From Candidatus Nitrosopumilus sp. (GTDB taxonomy: Archaea > Thermoproteota > Nitrososphaeria > Nitrososphaerales > Nitrosopumilaceae), in the NCBI GenBank assembly GCA_013203245.1, contig JABMOR010000110.1:1-29554 (forward strand): 29,554 nucleotides of DNA, given 5' to 3'. A program made the position numbers and the translations under genes. Shown here piece after piece: positions 23,832 to 29,554 of the stretch (position 1 is the first letter of the stretch; every line of letters begins with the position of its first letter). The notes below the pieces were generated by a model. The model saw only the letters and a program-made list of their open reading frames with translations. It ran no database searches and was not told the origin of the DNA.

Positions 23832-23905
23832 TGCAGTTACCGGGATTTGAACCCGGGTCACGTACTTGGCAAGCACGAGTACTAACCAGACTGTACTATA
23901 ACTGC
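23832..23905 (-). tRNA. tRNA-Gly (GCC anticodon)
   Basis: A 74-base cloverleaf can be folded completely. The acceptor stem is GCAGTTA/TAACTGC with A as discriminator. The D stem is GTAC/GTAC, the anticodon stem is CGTGC/GTACG with loop TTGCCAA (anticodon GCC), and the T arm is CCGGG-TTCAAAT-CCCGG. No CCA is encoded and there is no intron. A TATA-like TTTAATAT lies about 29 bases upstream (near 23934). Confidence 0.97.
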
Positions 23906-23968
23906 AACATCTCTAAAGGCTGAATTTGGATATTAAACTGTTTTTAACTATTTCAATTAAGATGTGTT

Positions 23969-24232
23969 GTGGATGAAACTCTTCTAAAGAAAATAGAACA
24001 AAAAATTCAAGACTCTATTTCAAACAAAGATGAAATCAAACAACTACTTCACCAACTTTCTAATATTGATGATTCAAAATCTTTCGCTTTGGGTATTGTT
24101 GTGGGAAGAATCTATAACACGTTTTATTATCAGTCAAAAAGAATTCTGGATAGAGAACCTACAAAACAAGAATTTGAAGAATTTTTAGAATTTGTTAAAA
24201 ATAAGAAATCTGATTTAGATGCCTTATGGTGA
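23969..24232 (+). CDS. Small helical protein, paralogue of the gene at 29148-29489
   Basis: An 87-residue helical protein. The core FALGIVVGRIYNTFYYQSKR matches the pattern of the 113-residue protein at 29148-29489 (FGIITGCVYSGFLQAYQNQ), and both then have a charged helix. The shared hallmark is a hydrophobic G-x-(I/V)-x-G-x-(I/V)-Y stretch. Its function is not known. The start is GTG 23969, with a TATA-like TTTTTAACTA about 25 bases upstream. The 3' end overlaps the L10e gene by 9 bases. Confidence 0.6.
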   Translation: MDETLLKKIEQKIQDSISNKDEIKQLLHQLSNIDDSKSFALGIVVGRIYNTFYYQSKRILDREPTKQEFEEFLEFVKNKKSDLDALW

Positions 24233-24733
24233 TAATTTATTCCAATCAATTACTTTGATTAGTGGTGTTCCTGGTAATTTTACACATGATCCATGGAGTG
24301 CTTTTTTTGCAGCTGTTAAATGAGCATCACCATTTACGTATAGTTCCATAATGCACTGACCTTGTTTTACTCTAGCTCCTAAACTGGTTGCTTTACCCCA
24401 TGATCTTCTCATTCCTTCTGAAACTCTGTCTGCACCTGCAGTTGCAATCTGTTTATTCTCTCTGAGGAGATTGTGTGGATAAATTCTTAGTCTTGAATAA
24501 TATCCTGACTCACCAGTTGTTTTTTCTAGTGTCTTGTTTGCTGATAATCTTGTAGCTTCAATAGCCATATGTCTAATCTGAATTTTTTCATTTAGTAATA
24601 ATTGGACACAATATTGGTATGTTCCTCTTTTACCTCCTTGAAATTTTGCAATTTTAATTTGTGGTTTACCTTTGATGTATTCTTTTCTGGTAAAGACTTG
24701 ACCTTTTCCATCTCGATAATTTGCACCATGCAT
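24224..24733 (-). CDS. rpl10e: 50S ribosomal protein L10e (L16 family)
   Basis: A ribosomal protein of the L16/L10e family, about 169 residues as usual in archaea, located near the tRNA-binding sites of the large subunit. Typical segments are GANYRDGKGQVFTRKEYIKG at the N-terminus, IRHMAIEATRLSANKTLE, the RIYPHNLLRENK stretch, GADRVSEGMRRSWGKA, and LHGSCVKLPGTP at the end. The frame is open to 24796, but ATG 24733 gives the normal N-terminus and lies 28 bases from a TATA-like TTAAAATAT. The gene is divergent from endA. Confidence 0.96.
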   Translation of the reverse strand: MHGANYRDGKGQVFTRKEYIKGKPQIKIAKFQGGKRGTYQYCVQLLLNEKIQIRHMAIEATRLSANKTLEKTTGESGYYSRLRIYPHNLLRENKQIATAGADRVSEGMRRSWGKATSLGARVKQGQCIMELYVNGDAHLTAAKKALHGSCVKLPGTPLIKVIDWNKLSP

Positions 24734-24756
24734 GATATTCTCAAGCCAAAATGCCC

Positions 24757-24765
24757 ATATTTTAA
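24757..24765 (-). promoter_or_regulatory. TATA element for the L10e gene
   Basis: TTAAAATAT on the minus strand is centred 28 bases before ATG 24733, supporting that start over 24796. Confidence 0.55.
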
Positions 24766-24799
24766 CGGTTAGCAGGATATCCTTCATATTTTCCAATGC

Positions 24800-24806
24800 T
24801 TATATG
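24800..24806 (+). promoter_or_regulatory. TATA element for endA
   Basis: TTATATG is centred 29 bases before ATG 24832. It favours this start over the upstream in-frame ATG at 24796, which would put the box inside the gene. Confidence 0.5.
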
Positions 24807-24831
24807 GAAATCTTTTGATTTTCACTTCATT

Positions 24832-25395
24832 ATGGATGAGACCCCGTTAGTTGATGGAGAATTAATTTCAGATCAAACATGTATTTCCGATAAGAACATG
24901 GTTCATGAATTAGATCTAAAGGGATTTGGAGAAATTGAAAAAGAAAAATTATTCCTTAAATCATTTGAAACTCTTTATCTCTTGTATACAAAAAAACTGA
25001 TTCTAAAAAAAAATAACAAACAGATTGATTTTGATATTTTTATGAGCCTTTGTCAAAAGACTGATTTTGAAATTCTTACTAAATTTTTAATTTATCGTGA
25101 TTTACGAAATAGAGGCTATGTGGTAAAGGATGGTTTTGGATTTGGTTCTGATTTCAGAGTATATGAGAGAGGGCATTATGGTGAAAAAGGTGCAAAATTT
25201 CTGATCTTCGGTATAAACGAGGGCCAACAAGAAAAAATGGGAAATTTACAAAAAAAAGTTGAAGAAATTACTGAAATGGGTAAGGAACCTATCATTGCAG
25301 TGATAGAAAGAAGAGGTGAGGTAATTTATTATAAAATTAATAGAATGAATTTCTTTGAAAATAAAGCACGATTAGAAGACTCGTTTGAACTTTAA
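24832..25395 (+). CDS. endA: tRNA-splicing endonuclease EndA
   Basis: A 187-residue EndA-family enzyme, which cuts archaeal introns at bulge-helix-bulge structures in pre-tRNAs and rRNAs. The C-terminal nuclease domain holds LIYRDLRNRGYVVKDGFGFG, then SDFRVYERGHYGEKGAKFLI. These contain the conserved Tyr (VYERG) and a His in GHYG; the catalytic Lys is probably in the GKEPIIAVIERRG region. Length is near the single-domain archaeal form. Subunit arrangement cannot be told. It is divergent from the L10e gene, and its stop shares four bases with the stop of the PLD-like gene. Confidence 0.92.
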   Translation: MDETPLVDGELISDQTCISDKNMVHELDLKGFGEIEKEKLFLKSFETLYLLYTKKLILKKNNKQIDFDIFMSLCQKTDFEILTKFLIYRDLRNRGYVVKDGFGFGSDFRVYERGHYGEKGAKFLIFGINEGQQEKMGNLQKKVEEITEMGKEPIIAVIERRGEVIYYKINRMNFFENKARLEDSFEL

Positions 25396-26048
25396 TCATT
25401 CAATATCCACGCTGACGAATATTTTAAAAGATTATTTTCTTCTGCATCCATAAAATCATAAACTTTCACATGTTTTGTTTTATTTTCCCACAAGTCTTCA
25501 AAATCTCTTACTTTTCTTTCAACCCTTGATTTATCATTCCACGATGTAAACACATCTACAGATTCAAAATCTCTAGTTTGATCTGAAAATGATTCTTTGG
25601 ATGTCCCTGTAAAAGCTACTGTTTGATCCTCATCATCTCTAAAAATTCCTATTCTTTCTGAAAATGTATCTGTAATTCCCTCTGAATTTGGTATTGCAAT
25701 TTTTAATTCAAGCTGTCCAGTGTTTACAATGTCTTGAATTTTTTGAATTTTAGCATTTTTGATTGATTTTCCTTTAAATGATTTTGTATATTTCTCAGAA
25801 AAGATCTTTGTGAATAAATTAAGATCACCTGTTCTAAATCTATGACCTGTAATCATTCTTAGTTTTGCTTTCCCTTCTACAAACCTGTCAAATGCTGCAG
25901 AAAATGTTGCTAATGTTTGAATTGACAAATAATCCACACATCTATCATACTCTATACAATTATTTAGACATGGAATAAAAAATTCTGAAACAATATGATC
26001 TCTGTCAGAACGATATTCCTCTTTAAGATTAATTCCTCTTAAACCCAA
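25392..26048 (-). CDS. PLD-like domain protein with degenerate active site
   Basis: A 218-residue protein resembling the phospholipase-D-like domain found at the N-terminus of some DEAD/DEAH helicases and in NgoFVII/BfiI-type endonucleases. Shared segments are SEFFIPCLNNCIEYDRCVDY, VAFTGTSKESF, DFESVDVFTSW and FEDLWENKTK. In active relatives as I know them the motif is H-x-K (as in YHEKIGIF). Here it is FSERIGIF, so the catalytic His and Lys are absent. No helicase domain follows. It may be a stand-alone binding protein or a remnant. The start is TTG 26048, supported by TATTTAAATA 27 bases upstream. Confidence 0.65.
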   Translation of the reverse strand: MGLRGINLKEEYRSDRDHIVSEFFIPCLNNCIEYDRCVDYLSIQTLATFSAAFDRFVEGKAKLRMITGHRFRTGDLNLFTKIFSEKYTKSFKGKSIKNAKIQKIQDIVNTGQLELKIAIPNSEGITDTFSERIGIFRDDEDQTVAFTGTSKESFSDQTRDFESVDVFTSWNDKSRVERKVRDFEDLWENKTKHVKVYDFMDAEENNLLKYSSAWILND

Positions 26049-26070
26049 TAACTCTCTTTGAGAATTTTGT

Positions 26071-26080
26071 TATTTAAATA
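26071..26080 (-). promoter_or_regulatory. TATA element for the PLD-like gene
   Basis: TATTTAAATA lies 27 bases upstream of TTG 26048 and supports this start. Confidence 0.5.
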
Positions 26081-26130
26081 AATAACTTTGAAAATACTTT
26101 TGATTTTTTGCTTTTAAAAATACTGTTTTA

Positions 26131-26142
26131 CCACATATGTGG
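26131..26142. promoter_or_regulatory. Perfect 12-base palindrome between divergent genes
   Basis: CCACATATGTGG lies between the TATA elements of the PLD-like gene and of the 77-residue gene. Such a symmetric site next to two promoters looks like an operator for a dimeric regulator, although none is identified. Confidence 0.35.
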
Positions 26143-26198
26143 AAATATTTGATTACTTTATTCATTAGAAAAATAAAGGGCCCTTCCGGTATTCTATC

Positions 26199-26432
26199 AT
26201 GACTGAAATCACTGATGAGGATAAAGAGAGAGTAGCACTATTACGATTAGTAACAAGCTCTAAAAATGAATTTAAAAATCTCTCATTAGAACAATTAAGT
26301 AGATTACAAGTGCTAGTTGAGAAAAAAGATTACAGCCATGATAAAAAAGCTCACAAATCTAAAGTGAAATTATTAAACAAAATCAATCTCCGAATTTATG
26401 AAGTAACAGAAGGCAAAGGAATTTGGGGTTGA
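26199..26432 (+). CDS. Small charged hypothetical protein
   Basis: A 77-residue soluble, Lys/Glu-rich, helical protein (LRLVTSSKNEFKNLSLEQLS; KKAHKSKVKLLNKINLRI). No motif or family is recognised. The ATG has a TATA-like AAAAATAAAG about 26 bases upstream. It precedes the YyaL-family gene by 39 bases, but that gene has its own AT-rich element, so co-transcription is uncertain. Confidence 0.6.
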   Translation: MTEITDEDKERVALLRLVTSSKNEFKNLSLEQLSRLQVLVEKKDYSHDKKAHKSKVKLLNKINLRIYEVTEGKGIWG

Positions 26433-26471
26433 TCCAATTAGGTACAAATATTATAACAAATCTGACTATTC

Positions 26472-28499
26472 ATGGTTGAAAATCATCTTGTTTCTGAAAC
26501 AAGTCCCTACCTACTCCAACACGTAAACAACCCTGTTGATTGGTATGGGTGGAATGATGAATCATTAAAAAAAGCTAAAGATGAAAACAAACCAATTTTT
26601 CTAAGTATTGGATACAGTGCTTGCCATTGGTGTCATGTGATGGCTCATGAATCATTTGAAAATGTGGATGTTGCAGAATTTATGAATGAGAATTTTGTAA
26701 ACATCAAGGTTGACCGAGAAGAGCGACCTGATATTGATGATATTTATCAAAAAGTTTGTCAGATGGCAACCGGTCAAGGTGGATGGCCTTTGAGTCTTTT
26801 TCTTACTCCTGATCAAAAACCATTCTATGTTGGAACTTATTTTCCTGTGTTGGATTCCTATGGGCGCCCTGGATTTGGAAGCATTTGCAGGCAACTCTCA
26901 CAAGCATGGAAAGAAAAACCAAAAGATATTGAAGCGTCTGCTGAAAAATTTACTAGTGCATTACACAAAACTGAAAAAGTTCAAACTCCTTCTAAATTAG
27001 AACGAAGAATTCTTGATGAGGCAGCTATGAACTTGTTTCAATTAGGTGATGCATCGTATGGGGGATTTGGCTCTGCACCGAAATTTCCTAATGCTGCTAA
27101 CGTGTCATTTCTGTTTAGATATTCAAAACTTTCAGGATTGGGAAAATTTAATGAATTTGCACTTAAAACACTCAAAAAAATGGCTAATGGTGGGATATTT
27201 GATCAAATAGGAGGAGGTTTTTCCAGATATTCGACAGATGCAAAATGGCTGGTTCCTCATTTTGAAAAAATGCTTTATGACAATGCCTTGATTCCTGTTA
27301 ATTATGCTGAAGCATATCAAATTACTAAAGATCCATTTTATCTTGATGTTTTGAAAAAAACACTTGATTTTGTTTTACGTGAGATGGCTTCACCTGAAGG
27401 GGGATTTTATTCTGCATATGATGCTGACTCTGAAGGTGTAGAGGGAAAATACTATGTGTGGAAGAAAAGTGAAATTAAAGAAATTCTTGGAAGTGATGCT
27501 GATTTATTTTGTTTATACTATGATGTGACTGACGGGGGGAATTGGGAAGGTAATAATATTTTGTGCAACAATCTCAACATATCTACGGTTGCTTTTAATT
27601 TTGGTATCTCTGAATCTGAAGTTAGCAAAATTTTAAAATCTTGTTCTGAAAAATTACTAAAGGTTCGTTCAAATAGAATTCCACCTGGATTGGATGACAA
27701 GGTTTTGGTTTCATGGAATTCTTTAATGATTACTGCATTTGCAAAAGGATATCGTGTTACAGGAGATATTAGATATCTTAATGCTGCAAAAGATTGCATT
27801 TCTTTCATTGAACAGAATCTTTTTGTAAATGAAAAATTATTACGAACTTACAAAAATGGAATTGCAAAAATTGACGGATATCTGGAAGACTATTCTTATT
27901 TTATCAATGCATTACTTGATGTGTTTGAAATTGAACCTGACCAAAAATATCTTACACTATCTATCAAATTAGGATATCATTTAGTAGATCATTTCTGGGA
28001 TTCTGAAAATAATAGTTTCTTTATGACTTCTGATGATCATGAAAAATTAATTATCCGACCTAAGAGTAATTATGATTTATCATTGCCTTCTGGAAACTCG
28101 GTTTCTGCTTTTGTAATGCTTAGATTGTATCATCTATCTCAAGAACAAACTTTTCTTGAAATAACTACTAAAATAATGGAATCTCAGGCACAAATTGCTG
28201 CTGAGAATCCTTTCGGATTTGGATATTTACTAAATACCATTTCAATGTATATTCAAAAACCTCAAGAAATCACTGTTATCAATACTGAAAATTCTGAAAT
28301 AATACAATCTCTTCTTTTAGATTATTTGCCAAATTCAATTATGATAACAATTAAGAATTCATCTCAGTTGGAAAGTCTCTTAGAATATCCTTTCTTTGCA
28401 GGGAAATCATTTGAAGACAAAACTAATGTGTTTGTTTGTAAAGACTTTACATGTTCATTGCCACTTCATACACTTGATGAAATAAAATCTAATCTTTAG
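26472..28499 (+). CDS. Thioredoxin domain-containing protein, YyaL/SSP411 (DUF255) family
   Basis: A 675-residue protein of the YyaL/spermatogenesis-associated-20 family. The N-terminal thioredoxin-like domain (about residues 5-165) starts with SPYLLQHVNNPVDWY and holds the redox motif SACHWCHVM (near 48-56), then KVDREERPDID and GGWPLSLFLTPD. The rest is an (alpha/alpha)6-barrel-like region resembling N-acylglucosamine 2-epimerase/glycosidase folds (APKFPNAANV, VPHFEKMLYDNAL, ASPEGGFYSAYDADSEG). The biochemical role is not established. Full length; ATG start. Confidence 0.95.
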   Translation: MVENHLVSETSPYLLQHVNNPVDWYGWNDESLKKAKDENKPIFLSIGYSACHWCHVMAHESFENVDVAEFMNENFVNIKVDREERPDIDDIYQKVCQMATGQGGWPLSLFLTPDQKPFYVGTYFPVLDSYGRPGFGSICRQLSQAWKEKPKDIEASAEKFTSALHKTEKVQTPSKLERRILDEAAMNLFQLGDASYGGFGSAPKFPNAANVSFLFRYSKLSGLGKFNEFALKTLKKMANGGIFDQIGGGFSRYSTDAKWLVPHFEKMLYDNALIPVNYAEAYQITKDPFYLDVLKKTLDFVLREMASPEGGFYSAYDADSEGVEGKYYVWKKSEIKEILGSDADLFCLYYDVTDGGNWEGNNILCNNLNISTVAFNFGISESEVSKILKSCSEKLLKVRSNRIPPGLDDKVLVSWNSLMITAFAKGYRVTGDIRYLNAAKDCISFIEQNLFVNEKLLRTYKNGIAKIDGYLEDYSYFINALLDVFEIEPDQKYLTLSIKLGYHLVDHFWDSENNSFFMTSDDHEKLIIRPKSNYDLSLPSGNSVSAFVMLRLYHLSQEQTFLEITTKIMESQAQIAAENPFGFGYLLNTISMYIQKPQEITVINTENSEIIQSLLLDYLPNSIMITIKNSSQLESLLEYPFFAGKSFEDKTNVFVCKDFTCSLPLHTLDEIKSNL

Positions 28500-28816
28500 A
28501 CTTTTTTCAAATCTACATCAATAATACTTCCAACTTGAGGTCTTCCCATGTTGTCATATCTTGATTTAGGCATTGCAATTGTAATTTGAGTTTGTTGATA
28601 TGATTTAATGTTGACTGTAGGTTGTGCTTGTAAAATTGCTTCTAATAATGGCATAACTTGTTCTTTAGTTTCTGAATCTAATCTTTTTGAGACATTCTCA
28701 ATAATCATTTGTTTTTGTGTAATTGGCTCTGTTGTAATATTTTCAATTAAAGTTAACTGGATCATTTGACCGTTATCTACTATTTGGGTAATTTTAAATT
28801 CATTTGTTTCAGGCAT
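28496..28816 (-). CDS. Hypothetical protein, beta-rich C-terminus
   Basis: A 106-residue soluble protein. Its N-terminal half alternates strands and turns (FKITQIVDNGQMIQLTLIEN), the middle is helical, and the end is strand-rich (QTQITIAMPKSRYDNMGRPQ). I do not recognise it. The TAA stop shares four bases with the TAG of the YyaL-family gene. A TATA-like AAAGATAAA lies about 26-28 bases before ATG 28816. Confidence 0.6.
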   Translation of the reverse strand: MPETNEFKITQIVDNGQMIQLTLIENITTEPITQKQMIIENVSKRLDSETKEQVMPLLEAILQAQPTVNIKSYQQTQITIAMPKSRYDNMGRPQVGSIIDVDLKKV

Positions 28817-28847
28817 AATGTTGTTTAATTTTCTTTGTGATTTATCT

Positions 28848-28940
28848 TTAGCGAATTGAAAAATACAATACTATTACTGCAGTGACTACTGCTGATGTCA
28901 CTCCTAATCCAAAGATAATTTTACTTCCATCTACATTCAT
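28848..28940 (-). CDS. 30-residue single-helix membrane peptide
   Basis: ATG 28940 to TAA 28848 encodes 30 residues: seven polar ones, then one continuous hydrophobic helix (IIFGLGVTSAVVTAVIVLYF) and a basic end (SIR). A TTTAAT element lies about 26 bases upstream, which supports expression. It could be a subunit or regulator of a membrane complex, but nothing ties it to one. Short frames can arise by chance; the promoter and the regular helix make that less likely. Confidence 0.45.
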   Translation of the reverse strand: MNVDGSKIIFGLGVTSAVVTAVIVLYFSIR

Positions 28941-29024
28941 ATTTTTTATTCCTGAATGTTGGAATTAAACTATACTAATTTTTAGTTTTTTGAAATGATC
29001 TTACTGATGATTTCTACGTAAGTG

Positions 29025-29032
29025 TTTTAATA
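29025..29032 (+). promoter_or_regulatory. TATA element for the candidate small RNA
   Basis: TTTTAATA is centred near 29028, about 23-26 bases before the first base of the stem-loop that starts near 29050. No protein start follows on the plus strand. Confidence 0.4.
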
Positions 29033-29047
29033 GAAATTTACCTACAT

Positions 29048-29140
29048 TTGTTATCGCATACTAACTGTATTCATGTATCTGCGATAGTACGACCAGTCCA
29101 ACAGGAGTCATAAGGAGTGTCCAATTGGGCACTCTTTTTA
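29048..29140 (+). ncRNA. Candidate small non-coding RNA with two stem-loops
   Basis: About 90 bases between two minus-strand genes. The first hairpin has TATCGCA (29052-29058) pairing exactly with TGCGATA (29080-29086), extendable by wobble pairs to about 10 pairs. A short helix TCC/GGA around AACA sits near 29097-29106. The final hairpin, GAGTGTCC/GGGCACTC, is followed by TTTTT. The upstream TATA element and the terminator-like end on the same strand point to an independent transcript. It does not match tRNA, 5S, C/D-box or SRP layout as far as I can see. Confidence 0.5.
29115..29139 (+). terminator. Hairpin plus T-run, terminator-like
   Basis: An eight-pair stem (GAGTGTCC/GGGCACTC, one G-T pair, loop AATT) is followed directly by five T residues on the plus strand. 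On the minus strand no T-run follows, so it is directional. Confidence 0.5.
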
Positions 29141-29147
29141 ATTAAAA

Positions 29148-29489
29148 CTAGTTATCTGAATCTGTATTTTTAGGCTTGTCTGATGCTTCATTTTGAATGG
29201 ATTCTATCTTTAGAGGATTAAGAATGGCTTTTTTGATTGATGCTGCTCTATCTTTTATGATTTGATTGAATTCTCGCATATCATCTAAACCTGGTGACTG
29301 TTGTTGATTTTGATATGCTTGTAAAAATCCTGAATATACGCATCCTGTGATGATTCCAAATGCTGTATCTGAAACTGATTCTATTTCAGGAACAAACTTT
29401 TCTGCTATTTGTTTGTAAGATTCTGATTCACTGATGTAATAATCAATTAAACTATCAATGAAATCTTTATTCTCTTTGGAAATGGTCAT
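29148..29489 (-). CDS. Helical hypothetical protein, paralogue of the 23969-24232 gene
   Basis: A 113-residue helical protein. Its core AFGIITGCVYSGFLQAYQNQ corresponds to FALGIVVGRIYNTFYYQSKR of the gene at 23969-24232, followed in both by a charged helix. The C-terminal 25 residues are polar and look disordered (NEASDKPKNTDSDN). ATG 29489 has a TATA-like element (TTAAATAA) about 26 bases upstream. No known function; I infer a thaumarchaeal family with at least two members here. Confidence 0.6.
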   Translation of the reverse strand: MTISKENKDFIDSLIDYYISESESYKQIAEKFVPEIESVSDTAFGIITGCVYSGFLQAYQNQQQSPGLDDMREFNQIIKDRAASIKKAILNPLKIESIQNEASDKPKNTDSDN

Positions 29490-29554
29490 ATCTCTATTTT
29501 CTTTATTCCCTAGTTTATTTAATTGTCTTTGATTAATCGTTTATTTATTCAAGA

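Overview
The window is AT-rich and reads as chromosome of an ammonia-oxidising thaumarchaeon (Nitrososphaerota) of the Nitrosopumilus/Nitrosarchaeum type. Evidence is an archaeal information-processing set (CDC48, aEF1B, ribosomal protein L10e/L16, tRNA-splicing endonuclease, Pth2, TruD, a stand-alone Lrp/AsnC-type domain), a geranylgeranyl reductase for archaeal lipids, a thaumarchaeal-type PhaC, and many small lineage-restricted proteins. AT-rich TATA elements sit about 26-28 bases upstream of many start codons. This implies mostly leaderless transcripts, and I used the spacing to choose between start codons.

Layout: 1-3798 (minus) holds cdc48 (cut by the window edge), aEF1B and a zinc ribbon protein in one tight operon, then a geranylgeranyl reductase. 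3839-4158 is a decayed integrase fragment. 4257-6289 has a universal stress protein, a ParB-like protein and two small minus-strand genes, one PhaE/phasin-like. 6640-9741 (plus) has a very methionine-rich exported or anchored protein, a rhodanese-rhodanese-metallo-beta-lactamase protein and a TauE/SafE exporter, which suggests persulfide oxidation followed by sulfite export. 9782-11262 (minus) is phaC with a 49-residue partner. 11364-15565 has a P-type ATPase, a second universal stress protein and a CBS protein. 15653-16666 has an ATP-cone plus endonuclease-like protein with no ordinary start codon and a tiny Cys-rich protein.

16867-20350 (plus) carries pth2, a secreted beta-propeller, truD and the Lrp-like domain. 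20347-23692 is membrane and small proteins, a GIY-YIG-like/zinc-ribbon protein and a zinc alcohol dehydrogenase. tRNA-Gly(GCC) follows, then L10e and endA divergent from one promoter region, a PLD-like protein lacking its HKD residues, and a YyaL/SSP411-family thioredoxin-domain protein. The end holds small genes and a likely new small RNA at about 29050-29140.

The gene packing is unusual. Of nine convergent protein-gene junctions, five overlap (three share a 4-base stop such as TTAA) and a sixth has a 1-base gap. I see no CRISPR array, complete insertion sequence, or complete prophage.
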